The notes under the pieces: generated by a model
Told to the model about the DNA's origin: nothing
Database searches by the model: none
Seen by the model: only the letters and a program-made list of their open reading frames with translations
Shown here: in pieces, positions 8,358 to 17,118 of the stretch
How positions within the stretch are numbered: position 1 is the first letter of the stretch
Layout of the letters: each line of letters opens with the position of its first letter
Program-made: the position numbers and the translations under genes
Source: Rubrivivax sp.
GTDB taxonomy: Bacteria; Pseudomonadota; Gammaproteobacteria; Burkholderiales; Burkholderiaceae_C
Direction: 5' to 3'
DNA length: 41,083 nucleotides
NCBI GenBank assembly: GCA_026785885.1
Contig: JAJAZC010000018.1
Coordinates: 1 to 41,083, forward strand

Positions 8358-8629
8358 TGGGGCCCCCGAACTCGCTAACGCTAGCTACCCCCCAAGGGGG
8401 GCCAGCCGGACAAGTAACAGTCCCGGCGGACTGTTCCTCGCCTGCGGGCGCGGGCGGGCGGGGCCCCCCCCGCCCCCCCCCCCCCCCCCCCCCCCCCCCC
8501 GCCGGGGGGGCGGGGCGCCCGGGGCGGGGGGGGCCGGCGCGCCCCCCCCCCCCCCCCCCCCCCCCGACGGCCCGGCGCAGCCGGTTCCGTGGCGGGATGC
8601 TTGATCGCGACTTGGTCGTCGGCGGATGA
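8357..8629 (+). CDS. Insert reading frame between ftsI and murE (linker 1)
   Basis: An ATG that shares its A with the ftsI stop (TGATG) opens a 90-codon frame that closes at TGA 8627-8629, one base before the murE ATG at 8631. The predicted peptide is Pro/Gly-rich because it reads through long C runs and has no recognisable domain. The DNA begins with a palindromic repeat (8358-8403). The frame depends on homopolymer lengths that may be wrong, so I am unsure that it is translated as read. It resembles three other junction frames at 12773, 15788 and 17001. Confidence 0.3.
   Translation: MGPPNSLTLATPQGGPAGQVTVPADCSSPAGAGGRGPPRPPPPPPPPPAGGAGRPGRGGPARPPPPPPPPTARRSRFRGGMLDRDLVVGG
8358..8403. repeat. 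Palindromic repeat with GCCCCC/GGGGGC arms at the ftsI/murE junction
   Basis: The arms GGGGCCCCC and CCCCCCAAGGGGGGCC flank an inner inverted pair GCTAACGCTAGC. The layout (C-run, TCGCTNNCGCTNGCT, C-run, G-run) recalls short intergenic hairpins that are common in Burkholderiales, and a related piece lies at 12779-12802. It could act as a terminator or pausing hairpin, but here it lies inside an operon. Confidence 0.6.
8461..8565. other. Extreme C/G homopolymer tract, possible assembly artefact
   Basis: The stretch has a run of 28 C (8473-8500), a G-rich middle (8504-8530) and a run of 24 C (8542-8565). Nothing else in the window looks like this. Such runs are a classic site of sequencing or assembly error, so lengths, and hence the reading frame of the insert, should be treated as unknown. 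Confidence 0.8.
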
Positions 8630-8630
8630 C

Positions 8631-10229
8631 ATGCTGAGTGTGCTCGATACCCCCCAAGCCGCAGCTGCGTGGCTGGCTGCCCAAGTGAGCGGCACGCTGC
8701 AGACCGACAGCCGCCGGCTGCGCGCGGGTGACGGCTTCATTGCCTGGCCGGGTTACGCCACCGACGGCCGCCGCTTCGTGCCCGATGCGCTGGCCGCGGG
8801 TGCTGCGGCCTGCCTGGTCGAAGCGGATGGCGCAGCGGCCTTCGGCTTCGATGACGAACGCATTGCCGCGCTGCCGGGCCTGAAGGCCGCCACCGGCACC
8901 ATCGCGCACACCTTCTTCGGCCAGCCCAGCGCAGCGCTGCAGATCAGCGCCGTCACCGGCACCAACGGCAAGACCAGCACCGCGTGGTGGACTGCGCAGG
9001 CGCTGAGCCGGCTGGGCCGGCGCTGCGGTGTCGTCGGCACGCTGGGGGTCGGCGAGCCCGATGCGGTGGTGGCCACCGGCTTGACCACGCCCGACCCGGT
9101 CACGCTGCACGGCGCTTTGCGCAGCATGGTCGATCAGGGCTTTGCAGCCTGCGCACTGGAGGCCTCGTCGATAGGCCTTGTCGAGCACCGGCTCGATGCG
9201 CTGCACATCGACGTTGCGCTGTTCACCAACTTCACGCGCGACCACCTGGATTTTCACGGCAGCATGGACGCTTACTGGGCCGCCAAGCGCGCGCTGTTCA
9301 GCTGGCCTGGCTTGCGCGCTGCGGTCGTCAACATCGACGATGCACAGGGCGCCGCGCTGGCGCTTGAGCTGGCGGCCGGGCCGCAAGCACATGCGCTCGA
9401 TCTGTGGACGGTGTCGATGCGAGCGCCAGCGCGGCTGCGCGGTGAACGCTTGCAGCACGCGCAGGACGGGCTGACCTTCGACGCCGTGGAAGGCGCCGTG
9501 CGCATCGGCGTGCAGACCCGGCTCGTCGGCGACTACAACGCCAGCAACGTGCTGGGCATGCTGGCGGGCTTGCGCGCTTTGGGCGTGCCGCTGGCGGATG
9601 CGGCGGCGGTGGCGGCCACGTTGACGCCGGTGCCTGGGCGGCTGCAGCGGGTAACTGGCGTCGACGTTGGCGTCAGCGCCAACGACAGCGCCAAGATCAG
9701 CGCCAAGATCAGCGCCAACCCCAGCGCCGACAACACCGCCGACAACACCGTCGACGTCATCGTCGACTACGCCCACACCCCCGACGCGCTGGACAAAGCG
9801 CTGCAGGCGTTGCGCCCGCTGGCCGCTGCGCGTGGCGGGCTGCTGTGGTGCGTCTTCGGTTGCGGCGGTGACCGTGACATCACCAAGCGCCCGTTGATGG
9901 GCGCCATCGCGGCGCGGCACGCGGACCATGTCGTGATCACCAGCGACAACCCGCGCGCCGAAGTGCCGGCCACGATCCTGTCGCAGATCCTGGCCGGTGT
10001 GCCCGCGCACCGGGCGGTCGAGGTGATCGAGGACCGCCGCGAAGCTATCCACCACGCGGTGCAACGCGCCGCCGCCGGCGACGTGGTGTTGCTGGCCGGC
10101 AAAGGCCATGAGGACTACCAGGAGGTGGCCGGCATCCAGCGCCCGTTCTCCGATGTCGCCGAAGCGCAGGCCGCGCTGCAGTCGCGCAGCGCTGCAACGG
10201 CCCTGTCGGCAGCCGAGGCCGCCCGATGA
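8631..10229 (+). CDS. murE: UDP-MurNAc-L-Ala-D-Glu:meso-diaminopimelate ligase MurE
   Basis: MurE adds the third amino acid of the peptidoglycan stem. The ATP-binding P-loop TGTNGKTST and the acceptor motif DNPRAE are visible; DNPR indicates meso-diaminopimelate rather than lysine. I place the start at ATG 8631 (MLSVLDTPQAA), since upstream in-frame codons come from the insert; a GTG at 8589 is possible but unlikely. The 532-residue protein is longer than usual partly because of a six-fold tetrapeptide repeat (SAND, SAKI, SAKI, SANP, SADN, TADN; DNA 9675-9746) just before VDVIVDYAHTPDAL. The stop overlaps the murF ATG (ATGA). Confidence 0.96.
   Translation: MLSVLDTPQAAAAWLAAQVSGTLQTDSRRLRAGDGFIAWPGYATDGRRFVPDALAAGAAACLVEADGAAAFGFDDERIAALPGLKAATGTIAHTFFGQPSAALQISAVTGTNGKTSTAWWTAQALSRLGRRCGVVGTLGVGEPDAVVATGLTTPDPVTLHGALRSMVDQGFAACALEASSIGLVEHRLDALHIDVALFTNFTRDHLDFHGSMDAYWAAKRALFSWPGLRAAVVNIDDAQGAALALELAAGPQAHALDLWTVSMRAPARLRGERLQHAQDGLTFDAVEGAVRIGVQTRLVGDYNASNVLGMLAGLRALGVPLADAAAVAATLTPVPGRLQRVTGVDVGVSANDSAKISAKISANPSADNTADNTVDVIVDYAHTPDALDKALQALRPLAAARGGLLWCVFGCGGDRDITKRPLMGAIAARHADHVVITSDNPRAEVPATILSQILAGVPAHRAVEVIEDRREAIHHAVQRAAAGDVVLLAGKGHEDYQEVAGIQRPFSDVAEAQAALQSRSAATALSAAEAAR
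9675..9746 (+). repeat. Six 12-bp tandem repeats inside murE
   Basis: Six copies of a 12-bp unit, AGCGCCAACGAC and variants, lie in frame within murE and encode SA[N/K/D]x units. The second and third copies are identical. They add about 24 residues between the central and C-terminal domains, directly before the conserved VDYAHTPDAL motif. This is probably replication slippage in a tolerant loop. Confidence 0.85.
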
Positions 10230-11602
10230 TGACGCTGGCCCAGGCCCACGCGCTGCTACCCGGCAGCACGCTGGTGGGCGACGCTGCGCTGGTCTTCGAG
10301 CGCGTGCACACCGACACGCGCACGCTGCAAGCAGGCGATCTGTTTGTGGCACTCCAGGGCGACCGTTTCGACGGCAACGACTTCCTCAGCCAGGCGCAGG
10401 CCCAGGGCGCGGTGGCCGCGTTGGCAATGCGCGGGCTCGGGGCCGCAATGCCGGGCTTGCTGGTGCCCGACCCGCTGGCTGCGCTGCAGCAACTGGCAGC
10501 GGCTTGGCGCGCGCGGTTTCACCTGCCGCTGATTGCGGTCACGGGCAGCAACGGCAAGACCACGGTGACGCAGATCGTGGCGGCCATCCTCTGGGCCTGG
10601 CAGCAGGAGCACAGCCTGGCCACCGCCGGCAACCTCAACAACCACATCGGCGTGCCGCTGATGCTGTTGCGCTTGCGCCAGGACGACGGCTGCGTGCACC
10701 GCGTGGCCGTGCTCGAACTTGGCATGAACCACCCGGGCGAGATCGCCCGGCTCGCACGCTGGGCTGCGCCGACGGTGGCGCTGGTCAACAACGCGCAGCG
10801 TGAGCACCAGGAATTCATGGCCGGTGTCGACGCGGTGGCGCGCGAGAACGGCGCTGTCATAGCGGCTCTCGGCGCAGGCGGCACCGCCGTGTTCCCGGCC
10901 GACGACCCCTACACATTGCTGTGGCGGGGCATGGCCGGCAGCCGGCGCGTCGTCACCTTCGGCGCAGGCGGCGACGTGAGCTGCGATGCGCAATGGTCGG
11001 GCACAGCCTTGCACTGGCAGCTGGCGCTGCAGACGCCGGCCGGCGCCGTCACGACCGTGCTGGCTTTGCCGGGTGAGCACAACGTGCGCAATGCGATGGC
11101 CGCCGCCGCTTGCGCGCTGGCAGCAGGCGCACCGCTGCGGGCAATCGAGACCGGCATGGCCGCCTTCCGCCCGGTGGCCGGGCGCTCGCACGTCGTCCGG
11201 CTCCGGTGGCGCGGCCGTGACGTGACGCTGATCGACGACAGCTACAACGCCAACCCCGATTCGGTGCTCGCCGCCATCGAGCTGCTGGCCGGTTTGCCGG
11301 GCCCGCGCTGGCTGATCCTGGGCGACATGGGCGAGGTGGGCGTGCAGGGCCCGCAGTTCCACGCCGAGGTGGGTGCGCGGGCGCATCAGCGCGGCATCGA
11401 GCAGGTGTGGGCCGTGGGTGCACTGTCTGTCCACACCGCAGCTCACCGGCACTTCGTGGACATAAGCGCGTTGCTGGCGGCGCTGCACCACGCATACGCA
11501 CAGGCGCCGGCTGCAGCGTCGGTGCTGGTCAAGGGGTCGCGATTCATGAAGATGGAGCAGGTGGTGCAGGCACTGCAAAAAGAGGCAGCCGATGCTGTTT
11601 AG
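10226..11602 (+). CDS. murF: UDP-MurNAc-tripeptide:D-Ala-D-Ala ligase MurF
   Basis: MurF attaches the D-Ala-D-Ala dipeptide to the UDP-MurNAc-tripeptide in the cytoplasm. The P-loop [13 protein letters not shown] lies at about residues 110-122, followed by [13 protein letters not shown] and [11 protein letters not shown], which are specific for MurF, and [10 protein letters not shown] in the C-terminal part. Its length of 458 residues is normal. The ATG overlaps the murE stop (ATGA). The last eleven bases overlap the start of mraY, so the three genes are translationally coupled. Confidence 0.97.
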   Translation: MMTLAQAHALLPGSTLVGDAALVFERVHTDTRTLQAGDLFVALQGDRFDGNDFLSQAQAQGAVAALAMRGLGAAMPGLLVPDPLAALQQLAAAWRARFHLPLIAVTGSNGKTTVTQIVAAILWAWQQEHSLATAGNLNNHIGVPLMLLRLRQDDGCVHRVAVLELGMNHPGEIARLARWAAPTVALVNNAQREHQEFMAGVDAVARENGAVIAALGAGGTAVFPADDPYTLLWRGMAGSRRVVTFGAGGDVSCDAQWSGTALHWQLALQTPAGAVTTVLALPGEHNVRNAMAAAACALAAGAPLRAIETGMAAFRPVAGRSHVVRLRWRGRDVTLIDDSYNANPDSVLAAIELLAGLPGPRWLILGDMGEVGVQGPQFHAEVGARAHQRGIEQVWAVGALSVHTAAHRHFVDISALLAALHHAYAQAPAAASVLVKGSRFMKMEQVVQALQKEAADAV

Positions 11603-12773
11603 CCTGAGCCAGTGGCTGGTGCAGCAATGGCCCGATCAGCTGGGCTTTTTGCGCGTCGTGCAGTACCTGACCTTCCGCGCGGTGCTGGCGGCGATGACCT
11701 CGCTGCTGATCGGCCTGGCCTTCGGCCCCTGGGTTATCCGCAAGCTGACCGAGCTGAAGATCGGCCAGCCGATCCGCGAGTACGGCGTGCAGGCGCACCT
11801 GGGCAAACGCGGCACGCCGACGATGGGCGGTGTGCTGGTGTTGATTGGCATCGCGGCCAGCACGCTGTTGTGGTTTGACTGGAGCAACCGCTTTGTCTGG
11901 GTCGTGATGCTGGTGACCTTCGGCTTCGGCGCCATCGGTTGGGTCGACGACTACCGCAAGGTCGTGCACAAAGATCCGGAGGGCATGCGCAGCCGCGAGA
12001 AGTTTTTCTGGCAGACGCTGATCGGCGTCATCGCTGCGCTGTACCTGGCCTTCAGCGTCAGCGAAACCAGCAACCTGCGCGTGCTGGAGTTGTTCATCCG
12101 CTGGGTCACCAGCGGCTTTTCCAACGAGCTGCCGCCGCGGGCCGACTTGATGGTGCCGTTCTTCAAGACCGTGAGCTATCCGCTCGGTGTCTTCGGCTTT
12201 ATCTTCCTGACCTGGTTCGTGATCGTCGGCACCAGCAACGCGGTCAACTTCACCGACGGGCTGGACGGCCTGGCGATCATGCCGGTGGTCATGGTGGGCA
12301 GCGCTTTAGGCGTCTTTGCCTACGTTGTCGGCAACGCCAACTTCAGCCGCTACCTGCTGTTTCCGTACATCCCCGGCGCAGGTGAGCTGCTGGTGTTCTG
12401 CGCTGCGATGGCCGGCGCTGGCCTGGCGTTCTTGTGGTTCAACGCCAACCCGGCGCAGGTCTTCATGGGCGACGTCGGCGCGCTCGCGCTGGGCGGCGCA
12501 CTCGGGACCATCGCCGTCATCACGCGGCAGGAAATTGTGCTGGGCATCATGGGCGGCATCTTCGTGGCCGAGATGCTCAGCGTGATGCTGCAGGTGGCCT
12601 GGTTCAAGTACACCAAGCGCAAGTACGGCCAGGGCCGGCGCATCTTCTTGATGGCGCCGCTGCACCACCACTTCGAGAAAAAAGGATGGGCCGAAAGCCA
12701 GGTCGTGGTGCGCTTCTGGATCATCACGATGCTGCTGTGCCTGATCGGCCTGGCGAGCTTGAAACTCAGGTGA
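11592..12773 (+). CDS. mraY: Phospho-MurNAc-pentapeptide transferase MraY
   Basis: MraY transfers phospho-MurNAc-pentapeptide to undecaprenyl phosphate, making lipid I in the inner membrane. The 393-residue protein has about ten hydrophobic segments. Family motifs are GTPTMGG (about residues 74-80), GWVDDYRKV with the DD pair, [11 protein letters not shown], and [13 protein letters not shown] on a cytoplasmic loop. The start lies inside the end of murF. The TGA stop shares its A with the ATG of an insert reading frame (TGATG, 12771-12775). Confidence 0.97.
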   Translation: MLFSLSQWLVQQWPDQLGFLRVVQYLTFRAVLAAMTSLLIGLAFGPWVIRKLTELKIGQPIREYGVQAHLGKRGTPTMGGVLVLIGIAASTLLWFDWSNRFVWVVMLVTFGFGAIGWVDDYRKVVHKDPEGMRSREKFFWQTLIGVIAALYLAFSVSETSNLRVLELFIRWVTSGFSNELPPRADLMVPFFKTVSYPLGVFGFIFLTWFVIVGTSNAVNFTDGLDGLAIMPVVMVGSALGVFAYVVGNANFSRYLLFPYIPGAGELLVFCAAMAGAGLAFLWFNANPAQVFMGDVGALALGGALGTIAVITRQEIVLGIMGGIFVAEMLSVMLQVAWFKYTKRKYGQGRRIFLMAPLHHHFEKKGWAESQVVVRFWIITMLLCLIGLASLKLR

Positions 12774-12889
12774 TGAAGCCCCCACGCTCACTGCGTTCGC
12801 TGCTTTCCGAGGCGGCTCATGCTGCGGCCCGGCAAAGCCGGGTCCACGCATGGCCTTGGTCGGGCAGGCCGGAAATGCGTCTGTCATGA
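12773..12889 (+). CDS. Insert reading frame between mraY and murD (linker 2)
   Basis: An ATG sharing its first base with the mraY stop opens a 38-codon frame ([11 protein letters not shown] at its start, RLS at its end). It closes at TGA 12887-12889, which overlaps the murD ATG as ATGA. The DNA contains a repeat piece (12779-12802) and a hairpin CCCGGC-AAA-GCCGGG (12828-12842). The peptide is basic and has no known domain. The coupling geometry on both sides suggests that the insert is translated, or at least tolerated only in this phase; no other evidence for a function is visible. Confidence 0.4.
   Translation: MKPPRSLRSLLSEAAHAAARQSRVHAWPWSGRPEMRLS
12779..12842. repeat. Repeat-derived DNA with hairpin at the mraY/murD junction
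   Basis: CCCCACGCTCACTGCGTTCGC (12779-12799) resembles the inner part of the palindrome at 8358-8403 and a short repeat I recall as common in Burkholderiales intergenic DNA. Its right half is followed not by the usual G-run but by a second hairpin at 12828-12842. It may be a mosaic of two elements or a decayed copy. Confidence 0.5.
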
Positions 12890-14511
12890 GCTGGCTTGCA
12901 GGACTTCCGGTGCTGGTGCTGGGCCTGGGTGACAGCGGCTTGGCGATGGCGCGCTGGTGCGTACGCCACGGCGCGCAGGTACGCGTGTGGGACAGCCGCG
13001 AAACGCCGCCCGGCCAGGCCGCGCTGCAGGCCGATCTGCCCGGCACGCCGCTGGTCACCGGCACGCTGGATGTAGCACTGCTGCACAGCGTGCAACTGGT
13101 GCTGAAGAGCCCCGGCCTGTCACCGCGCGATGAACGCATTGCACCGTTGCTGCAGGAGGCACGCGCCATCGGCATTGCGGTGCAGGGCGAGCTCGATTTG
13201 TTTGTGCGTGCGCTGGCCGACCTCAAAGCCGCGCAGGGCTACACACCGCAGCTCTTGGCCATCACCGGCACCAACGGCAAGACGACGACCACGGCGATGA
13301 CCGCGCTGCTGGTGGACCGTGCCGGCAAGCGCGTGGCCACCGCCGGCAACATCGGCCCGACGCTGCTGGACACGTTGAGCGCGCGGCTGGATGACCTGCC
13401 GGAGGTCTGGGTGCTGGAGCTGTCGAGCTTTCAGCTCGAAGGCGGCGGCACCGGTGTGCGCGGCTTCGAGCCCAGCGCCGCGGTGGTGCTGAACATCAGC
13501 GAAGACCACCTGGATTGGCACGGCACGATGGCGGCTTACACGGCAGCCAAAGCGCGGGTGTACGGCACCGGCAAGCGCACAGGCAACGGCGGCGGCCAGG
13601 ACGATGGCAGCGCCACGCTGGCACTCATCAACCGCGACGACCCGCGGGTCGAAGCGCTGGCTTCGTCGCTGGTCTCGGCGCCAGCACCGGAAACGTTGTC
13701 GGCCAAGGGCAAAACCAAGCCCAAGCTGGTCAGTCGCCCGGTGCTGCGCTTTGGCCTTGACGCGCCGCGCCAGCCCGGCGACTTCGGCCTTATCGAAGAA
13801 AACGGCATGGCCTGGCTGGTGCGTGCGCTGCCGCTCGAGGAGCCCAGCCGCCGCCGCCGTGCCGACGACGAAGCGCTGCACCTGCAGCGCCTGATGCCGG
13901 CCGATGCGCTGCGCGTGCGCGGCCGCCACAACGCTGCCAACGCGCTGGCCGCACTGGCGCTGGCCAGCGCCATCGGCTGTGGCCTGGCGCCGATGCTGCA
14001 TGCGCTGCGCGACTACGCAGGCGAGCCGCACCGCGTGCAGTTCATCGCGCGGCTGCCCTTGCTGTTGTCACCTGCGGGCGGCGAGGCCGAGGCCTTCGAC
14101 GACAGCAAGGGCACCAATGTCGGCGCCACCGTCGCCGCGCTGCATGGCCTGGGTGCCGACAAGCGGCCCGGCAAGCTGGTCGTCATCCTGGGCGGTGATG
14201 GAAAGGGCCAGGATTTCCAGCCGCTGGCGGCGCCGCTGCAGCAACACGCGCGTGCGGTGGCCACCATCGGCCGCGACGCGCCGTTGATCGAGGCCGCGCT
14301 GGCCGCCGCCGGCCTGCACGGCCTGCCGGTGCAGCGCTGCGCGACGCTGCCCGAGGCCGTGGCCTGGTGCTTCGAGCAAGCCCGCGGTGGCGATGCGGTG
14401 CTGCTGAGCCCGGCCTGCGCAAGCCTGGATATGTTCCGCAATTACGTGCACCGCGCGGAGGTCTTTGTCGGCGCCGTGCAGGCCCTGGCGGCCGATCGGG
14501 GGCAGGTTTGA
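12886..14511 (+). CDS. murD: UDP-MurNAc-L-Ala:D-glutamate ligase MurD
   Basis: MurD adds D-glutamate to UDP-MurNAc-L-alanine. I choose ATG 12886 ([21 protein letters not shown]), which gives the normal nucleotide-binding N-terminus; an upstream ATG at 12850 would add twelve residues derived from the insert. The P-loop [23 protein letters not shown] and [11 protein letters not shown] are diagnostic. At 541 residues it is longer than the E. coli enzyme, with extra sequence at about residues 225-240 (Gly/Lys-rich) and 265-285 (KGKTKPK). The TGA stop overlaps a TTG start of ftsW. Confidence 0.95.
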   Translation: MSWLAGLPVLVLGLGDSGLAMARWCVRHGAQVRVWDSRETPPGQAALQADLPGTPLVTGTLDVALLHSVQLVLKSPGLSPRDERIAPLLQEARAIGIAVQGELDLFVRALADLKAAQGYTPQLLAITGTNGKTTTTAMTALLVDRAGKRVATAGNIGPTLLDTLSARLDDLPEVWVLELSSFQLEGGGTGVRGFEPSAAVVLNISEDHLDWHGTMAAYTAAKARVYGTGKRTGNGGGQDDGSATLALINRDDPRVEALASSLVSAPAPETLSAKGKTKPKLVSRPVLRFGLDAPRQPGDFGLIEENGMAWLVRALPLEEPSRRRRADDEALHLQRLMPADALRVRGRHNAANALAALALASAIGCGLAPMLHALRDYAGEPHRVQFIARLPLLLSPAGGEAEAFDDSKGTNVGATVAALHGLGADKRPGKLVVILGGDGKGQDFQPLAAPLQQHARAVATIGRDAPLIEAALAAAGLHGLPVQRCATLPEAVAWCFEQARGGDAVLLSPACASLDMFRNYVHRAEVFVGAVQALAADRGQV

Positions 14512-15791
14512 ACGCGGTGCTGAAAAGCGGCTTGGAAAGCGCGCTACAAACCGTCAAAGCCTGGCTCGCGCGCCAGGCGCCGGCGCGCCGGGCGCAAGCG
14601 GCGGCCGAGTTGCCGGTGCGCGCGCATGTCGACGCTGGCGGCGCGCGCCCGGTGCGGCTGATGGCTTTCGACCAGGCCCTGGTGGCGGTGGTCGGCACGC
14701 TGTTGGCGCTGGGCGTGGTAATGGTCTATTCGGCCACCATCGCGATGCCGGACAACCCCAAGTTCGCCAACTACTCGCATCTGCACTTTCTGCAGCGCCA
14801 CGTGTTGTTCATCGCCATCGCTTTTGTCGCTGCACTGGCCACGGTGCAGTTGCCGATGACGTTTTGGGAAAAGAACGCACCCTACGTTTTCATCGTCGCG
14901 CTGGTGCTGCTAGTGGCGGTGCTGCTGCCCTTCATCGGCAAGGTGGTCAACAACTCGCGGCGCTGGATTCCGTTGGGGCTAATGAGCTTCCAGCCCAGTG
15001 AGCTGGCCAAGCTGGCGATCACGCTGTACGCCGCCAACTACATGGTGCGGCGCATGGACTCGCGCGAGCGCTTCTTCCGCGCCGTGACGCCGATGGTGGT
15101 GGCGGTGGGCATCGTCGGCGCGCTGCTGCTGCGCCAGCCCGACATGGGCGCTTTCATCGTCATCGCGACGATTGCCATGGGCGTGCTGTTTTTGGGCGGC
15201 GTTAACGCACGCATGTTCTTTTTGATCGCGCTGGTGATGATCATCGTGCTGGGCTTGTTTCTGGCCTTCGACGACCTGCGGCGCGAGCGCATCCTGGCTT
15301 ACCTGGACCCCTGGAACCCGAAGTACGCGCAGGGCAAGGGCTACCAGCTGACGCACAGCCTGATCGCACTCGGCCGCGGTGAAATCTTCGGCCAGGGCCT
15401 GGGCTCGTCGATCGAAAAACTGCACTACCTGCCGGAGGCGCACACCGACTTCCTGCTCGCCGTCATCGGCGAAGAGCTCGGCTTCGTCGGCGTGGCCGCG
15501 GTGATCGTGCTGTTCTTCTGGCTCACGCGGCGCGTGTTCCTGATCGGCCGCCAAGCCATCGCACTGGACCGCGTCTTCGCCGGCCTCTTGAGCCAGGGCA
15601 TCGGCATCTGGATCGGCTTCCAGGCCTTCATCAACATGGGTGTGAACCTGGGGCTGCTGCCGACCAAAGGTTTGACATTGCCGTTGATGAGCTATGGCGG
15701 CAGCGCGATCCTGATGAACCTCGTCGCATTGGCATTGGTGCTGCGCGTGGATATCGAGAACAGAGCACTCATGCGCGGAGGCCGCGCATGA
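14508..15791 (+). CDS. ftsW: Septal peptidoglycan glycosyltransferase FtsW
   Basis: FtsW is the SEDS-family polymerase that works with FtsI at the septum. The protein has about ten membrane segments. Conserved pieces are [55 protein letters not shown] and [14 protein letters not shown]. The start is not certain: a TTG at 14508 overlaps the murD stop as TTGA and fits the coupling seen elsewhere, GTG 14517 is close by, and an ATG near 14661 is nearest the first membrane segment. The end encodes RALMRGGRA and lies in a perfect hairpin that also holds the next start codon. Confidence 0.93.
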   Translation: MNAVLKSGLESALQTVKAWLARQAPARRAQAAAELPVRAHVDAGGARPVRLMAFDQALVAVVGTLLALGVVMVYSATIAMPDNPKFANYSHLHFLQRHVLFIAIAFVAALATVQLPMTFWEKNAPYVFIVALVLLVAVLLPFIGKVVNNSRRWIPLGLMSFQPSELAKLAITLYAANYMVRRMDSRERFFRAVTPMVVAVGIVGALLLRQPDMGAFIVIATIAMGVLFLGGVNARMFFLIALVMIIVLGLFLAFDDLRRERILAYLDPWNPKYAQGKGYQLTHSLIALGRGEIFGQGLGSSIEKLHYLPEAHTDFLLAVIGEELGFVGVAAVIVLFFWLTRRVFLIGRQAIALDRVFAGLLSQGIGIWIGFQAFINMGVNLGLLPTKGLTLPLMSYGGSAILMNLVALALVLRVDIENRALMRGGRA

Positions 15792-15932
15792 ACGGTATGC
15801 GCAGCATGACGTCGGCGCGAAGTGCGGGTGCGCTGTTTCGGCGCAGGCTCAGATCGCGAAGCGATGTGAAGGGTGTGCAGCACCCGGGCCGAAACCAAAA
15901 TAGAGCACTCATGCGCGGAGGCCGCGCATGAA
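15762..15932 (+). repeat. 31-bp direct repeats flanking a 109-bp insert at ftsW/murG
   Basis: The 31 bases at 15762-15792 (AGAGCACTC through CGCATGAA) recur exactly at 15902-15932. Copy 1 ends ftsW; copy 2 starts murG. Each copy contains a perfect 10-bp stem TCATGCGCGG-AGG-CCGCGCATGA whose loop carries the Shine-Dalgarno bases AGG. The DNA between (15793-15901) holds a second fold: GTTTCGGC (15835-15842) pairs with GCCGAAAC (15888-15895) and encloses hairpins ATCGC-GAA-GCGAT and GGGTG-TGCAG-CACCC, which gives a three-way junction. Confidence 0.9.
15788..15931 (+). CDS. Insert reading frame between ftsW and murG (linker 3)
   Basis: The ATG overlaps the ftsW stop (ATGA, 15788-15791). The frame runs 47 codons without a stop and ends at TGA 15929-15931, which overlaps the murG ATG (ATGA, 15928-15931). 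The peptide is basic, begins [14 protein letters not shown] and ends with the same RALMRGGRA as FtsW because of the duplicated repeat. A Shine-Dalgarno GGAGG lies six bases before the ATG, exactly as for murG. No known domain is present. The coupling is visible in the sequence; translation and function are not shown. Confidence 0.45.
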   Translation: MNGMRSMTSARSAGALFRRRLRSRSDVKGVQHPGRNQNRALMRGGRA

Positions 15933-17004
15933 GCACCTCGTCATCATGGCCGCGGGCACCGGTGGGCACATCATGCCGGGCCTGGCTGTTGCGCACGAGA
16001 TGCAGGGCCGTGGCTGGAGCGTCAGCTGGCTCGGCACCGCGCACGGCATGGAAAACAGGCTCGTGCCGGCGGCGCATATTCCGCTGGACATCATCACCTT
16101 CAGCGGCCTGCGCGGCAAGGGTCTGCTGCACACCGCCACCGGCGGGCTGCGGCTGTTGAAGGCGATGTGGGACTGCCTGGGCATCCTGCGCCGCCGCGGT
16201 GCCAGCGCGGTGCTGGGCATGGGCGGCTACGTGTGTTTTCCGGGCGGCCTGATGGCCAGCGTGCTGAACAAGCCGCTGCTGCTGGTGAATGCCGATGCAG
16301 CCCTGCTGCTGTCCAACAAGAGCCTGCTGCCGGTGGCCGACCGCGTGGCTTTCGGCTTCGAAGGCCGCGCCGCTGCAACGACCAAAAATTCTGTGGTCAC
16401 CGGCAACCCGGTGCGGGCCGAGATCGAAGCCATCGCACCGCCGGCCGAGCGCTTTGCAGGCCGCACCGGCGCGCTGCGTCTTCTGGTGGTCGGCGGCAGC
16501 CTGGGCGCGCAGGTGCTGAACCAGATCCTGCCTGCTGCGCTGGCGCTGCTGCCGGCCGAGCAACGCCCGCAGGTCACGCACCAGACCGGCAGCGCGCAGG
16601 CCGACGCGGTGCGCGCAGCGTATGCACAGACCGGCATCGCGGCCGAGGTGCTGCCGTTTATCGACGACATGCCGCGGCATCTGGCTGATTGCGACGTGAT
16701 GGTCTGCCGCGCCGGCGCCATCACGGTCAGCGAGCTGTGTGCCGCTGGTGTCGCGGCCGTGCTGGTGCCGCTGATCGTCAGCACCACTTCGCACCAGCGC
16801 GACAACGCACAGTGGCTGGCGGCAGCCGGTGGTGCGATTCATTTGCCGCAACAGGAATTGAGCGCGGCGGCGTTGGCCGACACGCTAGGCCAACTCAATC
16901 GCCCGGTCCTGTTGGCGATGGCAGAAAGGGCACGTGCTCAAGCCCGCCCGCGGGCTGCAGCGCGGGTCGCCGACGAGCTGCAGACACTGGTGGCCCGCGC
17001 ATGA
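15928..17004 (+). CDS. murG: Lipid II synthase MurG (UDP-GlcNAc transferase)
   Basis: MurG adds GlcNAc to lipid I at the inner face of the inner membrane, giving lipid II. The N-terminal [13 protein letters not shown] loop, [34 protein letters not shown] and the donor-binding [23 protein letters not shown] are visible. At 358 residues it has the usual length. The start ATG is preceded by GGAGG (15918-15922) in the loop of a perfect hairpin. The stop overlaps a copy of the murC start (ATGA, 17001-17004) that opens a short insert frame. Confidence 0.96.
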   Translation: MKHLVIMAAGTGGHIMPGLAVAHEMQGRGWSVSWLGTAHGMENRLVPAAHIPLDIITFSGLRGKGLLHTATGGLRLLKAMWDCLGILRRRGASAVLGMGGYVCFPGGLMASVLNKPLLLVNADAALLLSNKSLLPVADRVAFGFEGRAAATTKNSVVTGNPVRAEIEAIAPPAERFAGRTGALRLLVVGGSLGAQVLNQILPAALALLPAEQRPQVTHQTGSAQADAVRAAYAQTGIAAEVLPFIDDMPRHLADCDVMVCRAGAITVSELCAAGVAAVLVPLIVSTTSHQRDNAQWLAAAGGAIHLPQQELSAAALADTLGQLNRPVLLAMAERARAQARPRAAARVADELQTLVARA

Positions 17005-17087
17005 AGCACGCCATCAAGCACATCGACTTCATCGCGAACTGGCGGGTGCCGATGAAGCACCGTGGCGCGTTGGGCAGTCGTGCATGA
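17001..17087 (+). CDS. Insert reading frame between murG and murC (linker 4)
   Basis: The ATG overlaps the murG stop (ATGA) and the 28-codon frame ends at TGA 17085-17087, overlapping the murC ATG at 17084 (ATGA). Its first ten codons, [10 protein letters not shown], are a near-copy of the murC start ([10 protein letters not shown]), so it is a duplicated start followed by about 50 bp of other DNA. That DNA contains GGTGC-CGATGAA-GCACC (17045-17061). The product is too short for a domain; coupling, not peptide function, is the likely reason the frame is open. Confidence 0.4.
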   Translation: MKHAIKHIDFIANWRVPMKHRGALGSRA

Positions 17088-17118
17088 AGCACGCCATCAA
17101 GCACATCCACTTCATCGG
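17001..17118 (+). repeat. Direct repeat of the murC start, 83 bp apart
   Basis: Bases 17001-17034 recur at 17084-17117 with one mismatch (GAC for CAC) before the two diverge. The arrangement parallels the ftsW/murG junction: a gene start is doubled around a short insert, and the unit length (83) leaves remainder 2 on division by 3, as does 140 at ftsW/murG. Confidence 0.85.

Noticed and set aside
8385-10352. Very long minus-strand frames opposite murE, murF, ftsI and ftsZ
   Set aside because: They are antisense shadows typical of GC-rich coding DNA, with Arg/His/Gln-rich products and no motifs.
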